Part shown: positions 8,143 to 15,911 of the stretch, piece after piece
Layout: each line of letters opens with the position of its first letter
Numbering within the stretch: position 1 is the first letter of the stretch
Program-made: the position numbers and the translations under genes
Assembly: GCA_964621785.1 (NCBI GenBank)
Contig: CAZUPD010000018.1
Span: forward strand, 20,672-84,671
Direction of reading: 5' to 3'
DNA: 64,000 nt
From: JACKDW01 sp964621785
GTDB lineage: Bacteria; Myxococcota_A; Polyangia; Nannocystales; Nannocystaceae
The notes under the pieces: generated by a model
Seen by the model: the letters and a program-made list of their open reading frames with translations, nothing else
The model's database searches: none
Told to the model about the DNA's origin: nothing

Positions 8143-9006
8143 ATGCCGGAATTGCCTGAAGTCGAAACCGTGCGCCGGGGCATTGCTGCGGCTGGACTGA
8201 CGTCGCCTGTCCTCGAAATCTACCGCAGTCCCCTCAAGTTGCGGACCGGTGCCCACTGGCGACGCGAAGGTCTTTTGAAGTTGGTTGGAGCGACTCCTGG
8301 CGAAGTCGGCCGGCGGGGGAAATATCTGATCTGGGAGTTTGCGGGTCGGTCTGGCGAGGCACTCGGGCTGTTGATCCACCTCGGGATGAGTGGCCGATGC
8401 GGGGTGGTCGCAACCGGTGACCCACAGGCCAAACACACCCATGTCGCGGTCAGGTTTACCAGCGGACAGGAACTGCGGTTTGTCGATCCACGGCGGTTTG
8501 GCGGCGTTCGGGTCGATGCGCTCGAGGCCATCCTGAACTCCCCACCGGTCGGAAACCTCGGTCCCGAGCCACTCGACCCCGGGTTTGACGGCGAGGTCTT
8601 GCGCCGGCGAATCGGCAGCAGCAAGCGGGTGATCCGCGACGCATTGCTCGATCAGCACGCGGTCGCGGGGATCGGCAACATCTACGCGATCGAAGCGTTG
8701 TACCGGGCGCGGATCTATCCGTTGGTCGCCGCCCGGCGGTTGCGTGCAGGCGCCTATTCCCGGCTCGCGGCAGCGCTGGTCGATGTGCTGACAGCCGGCA
8801 TCGAAAACGGAGGTACGACGCTCAAGGATTTTCGCAACGTCGTCGGAGAAGTTGGGCGCAACCAAGACGACCTGCGGATCTACGGCCGCGCGGGAGAGTC
8901 GTGCCCGGGGTGTGGCGCGACCCTCGAGGCGGCGGTCCACGGTGGGCGCAGTTTGATGTGGTGTCCCGTCGAACAGCCGCGCCCGCGCACGCGTTGGGTC
9001 GGATGA
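8143..9006 (+). CDS. mutM: Formamidopyrimidine-DNA glycosylase MutM (Fpg)
   Basis: Base-excision repair enzyme for 8-oxoguanine and FapyG, a bifunctional glycosylase/AP lyase. The mature N-terminus PELPEVETVRRG carries the catalytic Pro1/Glu2. It also has GRRGKYLIWEF (Lys57 region), LLIHLGMSG, HVAVRF, DPRRFGG, the helix-two-turn-helix LLDQHAVAGIGNIYAIEALY, and a C-terminal zinc-finger region. The finger reads CPGC, then 16 residues, then CPVE. The fourth Cys is Glu277, so the usual four-Cys zinc site is incomplete. Otherwise the length (287) and the order of motifs are normal. Confidence 0.95.
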   Translation: MPELPEVETVRRGIAAAGLTSPVLEIYRSPLKLRTGAHWRREGLLKLVGATPGEVGRRGKYLIWEFAGRSGEALGLLIHLGMSGRCGVVATGDPQAKHTHVAVRFTSGQELRFVDPRRFGGVRVDALEAILNSPPVGNLGPEPLDPGFDGEVLRRRIGSSKRVIRDALLDQHAVAGIGNIYAIEALYRARIYPLVAARRLRAGAYSRLAAALVDVLTAGIENGGTTLKDFRNVVGEVGRNQDDLRIYGRAGESCPGCGATLEAAVHGGRSLMWCPVEQPRPRTRWVG

Positions 9007-9069
9007 TCGCCAATTCAAACTGGTGGATTCTCGCGTAGAAAGCGCGAATTCCCGAGAAGGACCGAGTGC

Positions 9070-9696
9070 TTGCCACCCGCAAGTGTCCCGACGCAAACTC
9101 ATGCGGGAGTGGAGGACACGCGCAGCGATGAAGAATTGATGCTCGCATTCCGGGAGGGAGATTCCCGGGCATTTGAGCCGCTCGTCGTTCGCCACCGCCG
9201 GGGCCTGTTCAACTTTCTCTTGCGCAGCGTGCAAAACCGCAGTCGCGCCGAGGAACTGTTGCAAGAGGTGTTTTTTCGGGTGGTTCGATCGCGTGCCCGC
9301 TACCAGCAAACCGCCAAGTTCACGACCTGGGTCTACACCATTGCTCGCAACCTCTGTGTCGACGAAAGCCGACGGCAGAAGTTTCGCCGAACCGTCTCCC
9401 TCGATGCACCGCGTGGGCGTCGGGATCAGGAGGGTGGGGTCTCGATGCTCGACCAGACGGCGGCCGACCAAGTTGGGACCGACGATGCGGCCGAAGGTCC
9501 ACGGATCCAAAGCCGGGTCGCCGACGCGGTCGCCAAGCTTCCCGACGACCAGCGTGAAGTGTTTTTGATGCGCCAGATCGGTGGGCTTTCGTTCAAGCAA
9601 ATTGGGCGTGCGGTGGGAGCCCCGGAGAACACGGTCAAAAGTCGGATGCGGTACGCACTCGAGAAATTGCGGAGCGAACTCGCCGACATGCGGTGA
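9070..9696 (+). CDS. ECF-type RNA polymerase sigma factor
   Basis: Sigma-70 family protein with region 2 and region 4 only. Region 2 spans about residues 20-105 (LMLAFREGDSRAFEPLV, RAEELLQEVFFRVV, FTTWVYTIARNLCVDE). Region 4 has LPDDQREVFLMRQIGGLSFKQIG and NTVKSRMRYALEKLR, a clear helix-turn-helix. A TTG start at 9070 is chosen because AAGGA lies 8 bases upstream; GTG 9109 is an alternative that would shorten the non-conserved N-terminus. No anti-sigma gene is adjacent: upstream is mutM and 114 bp downstream is speA. How it is controlled is not visible. Confidence 0.9.
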   Translation: MPPASVPTQTHAGVEDTRSDEELMLAFREGDSRAFEPLVVRHRRGLFNFLLRSVQNRSRAEELLQEVFFRVVRSRARYQQTAKFTTWVYTIARNLCVDESRRQKFRRTVSLDAPRGRRDQEGGVSMLDQTAADQVGTDDAAEGPRIQSRVADAVAKLPDDQREVFLMRQIGGLSFKQIGRAVGAPENTVKSRMRYALEKLRSELADMR

Positions 9697-9810
9697 CAAT
9701 TCGAAACTTGTTTGTTGTACAACGAAATTGCATCACAGTGTGGAACCCCACGCGAATGGATACGAACCGACAAACGAGACCGCTGATGCACCCCACTACT
9801 ATCGGCCTGC

Positions 9811-11790
9811 ATGACGACTGCAGCGAAGTCCAGCAACAGCCCGGATACGGTGAGCCAAGAAGCGGCAAACGATTCGAAGCGGAAGGTCAAAGGGAGCATT
9901 CAGAACTCGTTTAAGCGCTACGGCGTCGGGCGTTGGGGCAAGGACTTTCTCCACGCCAACGCCGATGGTCACCTGTGCTTTCGGTCACCTCGTTTTCCGT
10001 CGGTCGACCTCCATGAACTCTCGACTGCACTGGAGAACCGGGGTATCCGCAGCCCCTACGTCGTCCGGTTTCCGACCATGATCGAGCGGCAGTTGCAGCG
10101 GATCTGCGAAGCCTTTCAAACTGCTTGTACGACCAACGAATTCCGCGGCGGGCATGTGGGCGTCTTTCCCCTCAAGGTCAACCAGCGGCGCTCGGTCGTC
10201 GACACTGTCTGTCGCGTCCGCAAACAATACCACTACGGCCTCGAGGCCGGCAGCAAGCCGGAACTGTTGTTGGCGATGGCCCAGCCTGTGGTCGAAGGGA
10301 TTCCGCTGATCTGCAACGGCTACAAAGATCGGGAATTTATTCGGATGGCCTTTCACGCCGCCGAACTCGGTCACCGGGTTGTGTTGGTCCTCGAGAGCGT
10401 GCGCGAGGTTCAGCGCTACGTCGATGTGTTTACCGAACACGATTGGCGAAGCGTTCCCGAGCTCGGGATGCGGGCCAAACTCTACACAAAGGGGAGTGGG
10501 CGCTGGCAGAGTTCCGGCGGCGAGGGGTCGAAGTTCGGCCTGATCACCGGCGAACTTTTAGAAGTTGTTCGTGCCCTCGACGCCGCCGAGTTGGTCGGCA
10601 ACCTGACCCTGCTCCACTTTCACATCGGGTCGCAAATCACCCAGATCAAGCGGATCAAACAGGCTGTCCGCGAGGCCACCCGGATCTATGCGGCAATGTG
10701 CAAGTACTGTCCCAACCTCGGACTGCTCGACCTAGGTGGCGGCATCGGTGTGGACTACGACGGCAGTCGCACCTCCTACCCATCGTCGGTCAACTATTCG
10801 CTCGAAGAATACGCATCGCAGGTCGTGTTCGAGGTGACGGAGTTGTGCAACGAAACGGGTGTCGACCATCCTTGGATTATCACCGAAAGCGGGCGGGTCG
10901 TGGTCGCCAACCACGCGGTGATGATCGCCGATCTGCGGGAGGTTCAGGGTGAACTTCTACCGCTCGCCGAACCGCGGGCAGACGAACATCGGCTCGTCGC
11001 ACAATTGCGGGAGAACCTCGCCACGATCAATACCAAGAATGTCGAAGAGTACTTCCACGATGCGATCGACGACCGCGACGAATGTCTCCACCTGTTCTCG
11101 CGCGGGTACCTGAGCATCGAGGATCGTGCGGCGGCCGAAGGGTTGTTTCTACGGATCCGCAACCGGTGTCAAAAAATCATTGAGGCGATGCCGCAAAAGC
11201 CCGAGGAGATTGTCGAGTACCTCACTCGAGCCCAGCGCAAATATCTCGCGAACTTTTCGATTTTTCAGTCGCTGCCCGATACCTGGAGTATTCAGCATGT
11301 GTTTCCGGCTGCGCCGCTCTCTCGGCACAACGAGCGTCCGACCGTCCACGCGACGATCGTCGATATCACCTGTGACAGCGACGGTTGTGTCAAAACATTT
11401 GCCCACCCCGAGGACAACCTTCCGAACCTCCCGCTCCATGACAATCGCAGCAAAGGCGAGCGTTATTACCTCGGATTTTTTATGGTGGGTGCCTATCAAG
11501 ATAGTTTGGCGAATGTCCACAACCTGTTTGGCGAATGTCACGAAGTGGTCCTGCGCGACCCCGACGAGGATCTCCTCCTCGCCCACAGCGATCGCATCGA
11601 GCTGAGCGACAAACTCCATTTTGAGATCCATCTCGGGGCGACCTGCGAAGATGTCCTGGCGGCCATGCACTACGATGTCGATACAATCATCAAGTTGTTA
11701 CGCGACCGTCACCTCGGCGACTCGTCGACCACCCTAGGCCAGCAGTGGGCGATGGGCCTGTTGCAGAGCTACCCATATCTCGCGCGTTGA
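9811..11790 (+). CDS. speA: Biosynthetic arginine decarboxylase SpeA
   Basis: PLP-dependent decarboxylase of the alanine-racemase fold, converting arginine to agmatine, the first step of polyamine synthesis by that route. The PLP lysine lies in FPLKVNQ (about Lys122). Further signatures are HYGLEAGSKPELL, LICNGYKDREFI, GEGSKFGL, LLHFHIGSQI, LDLGGGIGVDYDGS and WIITESGRVVVANHA. The C-terminal long form is present, at 659 residues as usual for SpeA. ATG 9811 is followed by a Ser/Thr/Lys-rich tail absent from E. coli SpeA. No speB-like agmatinase is beside it. A strong hairpin follows the gene at 11803. Confidence 0.95.
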   Translation: MTTAAKSSNSPDTVSQEAANDSKRKVKGSIQNSFKRYGVGRWGKDFLHANADGHLCFRSPRFPSVDLHELSTALENRGIRSPYVVRFPTMIERQLQRICEAFQTACTTNEFRGGHVGVFPLKVNQRRSVVDTVCRVRKQYHYGLEAGSKPELLLAMAQPVVEGIPLICNGYKDREFIRMAFHAAELGHRVVLVLESVREVQRYVDVFTEHDWRSVPELGMRAKLYTKGSGRWQSSGGEGSKFGLITGELLEVVRALDAAELVGNLTLLHFHIGSQITQIKRIKQAVREATRIYAAMCKYCPNLGLLDLGGGIGVDYDGSRTSYPSSVNYSLEEYASQVVFEVTELCNETGVDHPWIITESGRVVVANHAVMIADLREVQGELLPLAEPRADEHRLVAQLRENLATINTKNVEEYFHDAIDDRDECLHLFSRGYLSIEDRAAAEGLFLRIRNRCQKIIEAMPQKPEEIVEYLTRAQRKYLANFSIFQSLPDTWSIQHVFPAAPLSRHNERPTVHATIVDITCDSDGCVKTFAHPEDNLPNLPLHDNRSKGERYYLGFFMVGAYQDSLANVHNLFGECHEVVLRDPDEDLLLAHSDRIELSDKLHFEIHLGATCEDVLAAMHYDVDTIIKLLRDRHLGDSSTTLGQQWAMGLLQSYPYLAR

Positions 11791-11802
11791 GCCAAAAATC
11801 AA

Positions 11803-11828
11803 GCCACGGACAGCAACCCGTCCGTGGC
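11803..11828. terminator. Intrinsic terminator between speA and the cytochrome gene
   Basis: Nine-base-pair stem GCCACGGAC/GTCCGTGGC around an 8-base loop, followed on the plus strand by CTAATTTTA. It sits between convergent genes and may serve both, though only the plus side has a T-rich tail. Confidence 0.7.
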
Positions 11829-11864
11829 CTAATTTTACGCGTGTATGCGCAACTTTTGTTCGGT

Positions 11865-12920
11865 TCAGGATCCGCCCTTGACGAACTTTTTGACCATGTA
11901 CCACTTGGTCTTGGTCAGGTCGTCCTTGGAGGCCTCCATACCATTGTCCTCGATCATCCGGGCGATCAGGGAATCGACATCCTCGGCGGTTTTTGGCGGG
12001 CTCGCATCGACATCGGCGAGTTCGTGACAGGCTGAGCAGGTCGCCTCATAGGCCTTCTTGGCCGCCGCCTCGTCAAACTCGGGTTTGGCGTCGGTCGTGC
12101 CCATATTCGCCAGGGCTTTTTGCGTCTTTTGTTGTTCGAGTTTTTCGACCCGCGCTTTCTTGGCCGACTTTTGCAGGTCGCCGCTGATGGCGATGAGGTA
12201 GGCGGCCGAGGCCCATTGCTCCTCGCGGGTGATCGGGCTGGCAAAGCTCGGCTTCTCGGCCATCCGCACCACCGTTCGGTACCAGGCTTGGGGCCCACGC
12301 GGACGTACAAGAATGGTTTTGAGGTCGTGACAGACGACGCACTTGCGCACGAGCACCTGACGACCGGCCTTGAGCGTGCGGGGATTGGCCAACTCGTCGA
12401 GCGGAGCCGCGTCGGGGAAGCCGGCCTCGGGGAGCAACCGGGCGAGGCGCTCGAGGTTCTCCTGACTGTAGGCGCTACCGCCGTCGGTCTGGTTGGCAAG
12501 TGCATATTCACGGAACGCAAATGGGATCGACAGCCCGGACAGCAAAATGGTGAACCCCAGCAGCAGGGTACCCAACACCGGCATCCATTCCTCGAGGTGG
12601 CGAAAGAACCTCAGAATCGAGACCTTGACCAGCAACACGATCCCGATACTCATCCCGAGACACAGGTGGGCGACGGTTCGCGGGGGAAACTCGACCTGGT
12701 AGTTCCACAGCCGCGGAACCATTTCGTACATCATGACGAGGTAGATCAGCAGGTAGATCCAGCCGAGAATTCGATGTAGACGCATCAAACTCGGCGGCGC
12801 TGCGCTGGTTCGCGTCGCCTTGTCAAACGGGTACCCCCACAGGTGGTACATGAGGAAGACTGCCGCCGACCCGATGACGAGAAACAAAATCCCCAGGGTT
12901 GCGCTGACTGTTACGTCCAT
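11865..12920 (-). CDS. Membrane-anchored di-haem cytochrome c
   Basis: From ATG 12920 (GGAGG 8 bases upstream) the protein has about four membrane helices in the first 135 residues (TLGILFLVIGSAAVFLMYHL, RILGWIYLLIYLVMMY, LGMSIGIVLLVKVSIL, VLGTLLLGFTILLSGL). An extracytoplasmic part follows with two c-type haem motifs, CVVCH (about 194-198) and CSACH (about 295-299). Between them is a Lys/Gln-rich coiled segment. His residues in the helices (AHLCLG, HRILGW, RHLEEW) could bind b-haem as in cytochrome b561-like domains, which would make it a quinol-linked electron carrier; that is inference. The redox partner is unknown, and no oxidase or reductase genes are adjacent. Confidence 0.8.
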   Translation of the reverse strand: MDVTVSATLGILFLVIGSAAVFLMYHLWGYPFDKATRTSAAPPSLMRLHRILGWIYLLIYLVMMYEMVPRLWNYQVEFPPRTVAHLCLGMSIGIVLLVKVSILRFFRHLEEWMPVLGTLLLGFTILLSGLSIPFAFREYALANQTDGGSAYSQENLERLARLLPEAGFPDAAPLDELANPRTLKAGRQVLVRKCVVCHDLKTILVRPRGPQAWYRTVVRMAEKPSFASPITREEQWASAAYLIAISGDLQKSAKKARVEKLEQQKTQKALANMGTTDAKPEFDEAAAKKAYEATCSACHELADVDASPPKTAEDVDSLIARMIEDNGMEASKDDLTKTKWYMVKKFVKGGS

Positions 12921-13331
12921 TCGGTTGCCTCCGCTCGTCGGATGTACATCGATCGTCCCGACAGCCCACAGCTTACAACGCATGGTTCAACGACTTCTCG
13001 GGCCTGCTGAGGTTTTTGGCGCGCGGGCGAGCAATCTCGGTGGGCGGGTCCACGCTGCCACTGCATGACCTCAAAAATTTGAAATTATTATATATTTTGA
13101 AACACCTCGGTTCGCGGTCGGAACGACCAACGGGAAAACGTGCACTTGCAAGCCGCGGGATCCACGTTCGCCCGGTCGGGACGAGCAGCGGGCGAACAGG
13201 CTCCCCGATTTTTCGAGACGCGCAAACACGACGCGAACAAGCTCGGATCGAGAGAACGCGCCTCAACGCCCGAAGCGAAACGATCGTATGAGCTCGCACC
13301 TCAACGAGACAGGTACCTCTCCATTGGACTC
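12921..13331. other. Intergenic region with a short A+T-rich block
   Basis: I see no gene in this 410-bp gap. It contains a conspicuously A+T-rich block at about 13071-13108 (runs such as AAAATTTGAAATTATTATAT) in otherwise G+C-rich sequence, and one TGCACTTGCA copy of the dispersed motif at 13141. The right end of the cytochrome promoter probably lies near 12930-12980. Confidence 0.5.
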
Positions 13332-14174
13332 CTACCCACGGTCGTGCGTCGATCTTCCCTGGCTGAGCGCGTACAACATCGCCGCGGTCGCTGCTGCGAC
13401 TCCGAGCGAATCGACTGCGTCGCGCATCGAAATCGTAACCTGAAGGTCGGCGGCTTGGAGCAGTTGCGGATCGAGGCCAAATCCTTCGTGACCGACCGCC
13501 AATACACAGTGCGATGGTCGGTGTGTGGCGACCTGTCGGAGGTCGTGCGCCGAGGCAGCCGGAGTACTCGCCCACCACTTGGCGCCGAATCGTTGCGAGT
13601 CCGTCAGCTCGGTTTGCAGATCGGTCACCCGCGAGATCGCCTGTGAAAACACGTGCCCCATGCTTCCCCGGATCGCCCGGCGACTCAGCGGATCACCGCA
13701 CTGGGCATCGAGGATGACGTGGTCGCACCCGAGGGCCCGCGCGCTGCGGATGAGCGAACCCAAGTTGGCCGGGTCGGTGACGCCATTGACGGCCAACACC
13801 GTTGAACGCTCCGTCGCACACAGAGCCGTCCAATCGGGTGCTGACCACTGCGGACGCACTGCCGCTGCCAACACACCGCGGTGAAAGTCGAACCCGACAA
13901 CCTCGCGCAGGACGGTTCGCGACGCGACAAACCCAAGCGTCGGAGGGGTGACGGCCTCGGCGAGTTCCGGCCAGCGCGAAGGAGTCGCCACGACCGACAC
14001 CACCGGCCAGCCACTGGCGAGCAGACGGTGGACCGCAAATGCACTCTCCACCACAAACAACCGCTCGCCTCGCTGGCGCTGCAGGTTGCGAAACGGTGCG
14101 AGTCTCGGGTCGTCGACCGCGGAAATCGGCTCGGGCTCCACGACACCCACGGTACCAGAACAATCCCGCAGCAC
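13332..14174 (-). CDS. SpoU/TrmH-family RNA 2'-O-methyltransferase
   Basis: SPOUT-knot methyltransferase acting on rRNA or tRNA. The N-terminal substrate-binding part has FVVESAFAVHRLLASG. The catalytic domain carries motif 1 (TDPANLGSLIRSARALG), motif 2 (LAVGHEGFGL) and motif 3 (ISMRDAVDSLGVAAATAAMLY), all intact. The start is uncertain. GTG 14174 gives 280 residues; GTG codons at 14150 and 14141 are in frame and would remove only non-conserved sequence. It lies 111 bp downstream of, and on the same strand as, the GHKL pair and could be read through from it. The exact RNA target (rlmB-like or trmH-like) cannot be assigned. Confidence 0.88.
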   Translation of the reverse strand: MLRDCSGTVGVVEPEPISAVDDPRLAPFRNLQRQRGERLFVVESAFAVHRLLASGWPVVSVVATPSRWPELAEAVTPPTLGFVASRTVLREVVGFDFHRGVLAAAVRPQWSAPDWTALCATERSTVLAVNGVTDPANLGSLIRSARALGCDHVILDAQCGDPLSRRAIRGSMGHVFSQAISRVTDLQTELTDSQRFGAKWWASTPAASAHDLRQVATHRPSHCVLAVGHEGFGLDPQLLQAADLQVTISMRDAVDSLGVAAATAAMLYALSQGRSTHDRG

Positions 14175-14285
14175 GTCACATTTTATGTATATTCATATAT
14201 TCTAACCTCAAAATCTAGGCTCATGGGTACCGCAGCTGGAACTTGGTGACGAGTCTCCGACGAAGGTCGTCGGCAACTTCTGAAA

Positions 14286-15911
14286 TCATTGCGTTGACGA
14301 TTCCCAATTGCGCAGCCAAGTTGCGCGTGCACTCCTCGACGGTAAGCCCTGTCCTCCGAGGAGAGCGAGTGCGGCGACGTAGAGCCAAGCGTCGCCCTTA
14401 TTTGCATGCACATGTATACACGCGCGAACATCCGGGTTGTTGCGGGGAAGCCACAGATGCCCGGGCGCAGTTCCGGAGCGCGTCGGAGGTCCATCGCCTT
14501 CACACAGCGAAATCTCCGTCGGACACCCGCGCCCCGCACCCGTTGCGACCTCCGTGGCGATCGCCCGCAACCCCGAAAGGAAATTCCCCTCGCTGCGGGT
14601 CAGCTGGTCGTCTGGAATCGGTCGTTTTGCCCGGTGCAACCAACTCGCACCCAACACATGACCGATGGCTGCCCGAATGCGGTTGCCGAGACGTCGCGTA
14701 TCTCGCCGCGGCGCGGGGGTGCGAAACTGAATTTTGAGTAACTCGCTCAACACACCACGTGTAGCCACATCGATTACCAAAACCCGACTGCCTGCGAGTG
14801 CAAAGTCGCCGGGGTTCTGTTCGGGAAATAGGGCGAGTAGCGGCGCACGGGTGCGACGCGCTTGATCGTTGAGTTCTGCGAGGCTCACCCGTGTGCGGGT
14901 GGTTGCATCCGATTCGAGACAGGGGATACACGGGATTTCACTGAGGCGCTCGAGGGCTTTGCGGCGCCGGGCAGCGAGCAGCAGAAGCGTGAGGATGCGT
15001 TCTTGTACCCGAGGACCCCCGCGGTCGATGCTCGACACGACTTTGTGCAACAGTTCGACGGCCTGATCGTTCAGCGGCTCGAGCCATTCGCGCAGCGCAG
15101 CCCGCAGGGTTTCCGCTGTGGTCGGACCGGTGAGGGCAGGCCCGACATCGACGATCGCCTCAAAACACGGTGCATTTTGAATGCTGACATGGGTCGCGAC
15201 AACCCCGTGGCGCAACAGCACAACCCGGGTACCGTCCCCAATCCGCGGCAGACAGATGGTTCCAGTTAGTGCATGCGCATTGATCTCCCGATGTGCTTGC
15301 CACCGCGGATCCTGGGTATGTAGGGACCGTGTCGCCAGGTAGTCATCAAACCCCGAGGGGATCGGCTCGCCATGTAGATACACTTTTTTGGACGAGAACC
15401 GACACTTGTCGACCAGCCACTCGCGGGCACGGCGGGGATCGAGTTTGAGCTCCTGTGCGCGCACATGGGTGGTCGCCGTGGGTTTCCGACTTTGGAGCGA
15501 CACACCCGCCGATGTGACATCGAGGCAGTGTCCCGCAGAAGCGACATGGATCCGTGCCGCCGACAATCCGCCGAGGGCTAACAACGAGGGGGCGTTGAGC
15601 GATTCGAGTGCGAGTAGGGCCGTGTGCCGGCGCGATGCCTCGGCGCGGCTATCGAGCAGCGTCGCCAAATGCTCGAGGGTGTCGTAGGAAAGGGGTGCCC
15701 CGTCGTCGGTCACTTCAAAGCGTGCGCGGGCCAAGCGGACATCGACCCGGTTGGCGCCCGCGGCCAGACTGCGACGAACAAACTCCGTGGGCAGCTGCCA
15801 GGGACCTTGAAACTGAGCAACTGCGAGCTTGCGCAGCTCGGCATCGACATCGATCGTCAACAGTTCATCGACGTCGAGCGCGAGTGGCTGGGAGAAACGA
15901 CCGGCGCTCAC
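14286..15911 (-). CDS. Degenerate GHKL (Hsp90-like) ATPase-fold protein, partner of the upstream fusion
   Basis: About 541 residues from GTG 15911, which overlaps the TGA stop of the upstream gene (GTGA), implying translational coupling. The N-terminal region resembles a GHKL ATP-binding domain: a helix EFVRRSLAAGANRVDV where the N-box should be, then the first glycine-type loop EVTDDGAPLSYDTL. The catalytic Glu and Asn of the N-box (ExxxNAxDA) are not conserved and no clear lid GxxGxG is seen, so it probably does not hydrolyse ATP. The rest, including KVYLHGEPIPSGFDDYL and a C-terminal LWLPRNNPDVRACIHVH, matches nothing I recognise. No signal peptide or membrane helix is seen. It carries a motif copy at 15373. 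Confidence 0.7.
   Translation of the reverse strand: MSAGRFSQPLALDVDELLTIDVDAELRKLAVAQFQGPWQLPTEFVRRSLAAGANRVDVRLARARFEVTDDGAPLSYDTLEHLATLLDSRAEASRRHTALLALESLNAPSLLALGGLSAARIHVASAGHCLDVTSAGVSLQSRKPTATTHVRAQELKLDPRRAREWLVDKCRFSSKKVYLHGEPIPSGFDDYLATRSLHTQDPRWQAHREINAHALTGTICLPRIGDGTRVVLLRHGVVATHVSIQNAPCFEAIVDVGPALTGPTTAETLRAALREWLEPLNDQAVELLHKVVSSIDRGGPRVQERILTLLLLAARRRKALERLSEIPCIPCLESDATTRTRVSLAELNDQARRTRAPLLALFPEQNPGDFALAGSRVLVIDVATRGVLSELLKIQFRTPAPRRDTRRLGNRIRAAIGHVLGASWLHRAKRPIPDDQLTRSEGNFLSGLRAIATEVATGAGRGCPTEISLCEGDGPPTRSGTAPGHLWLPRNNPDVRACIHVHANKGDAWLYVAALALLGGQGLPSRSARATWLRNWESSTQ

Noticed and set aside
8023..9699. 558-codon open frame on the minus strand opposite mutM and the ECF sigma gene
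   Set aside because: Both plus-strand genes are clear by conserved motifs; the minus frame has no recognisable domain and is expected in G+C-rich DNA.
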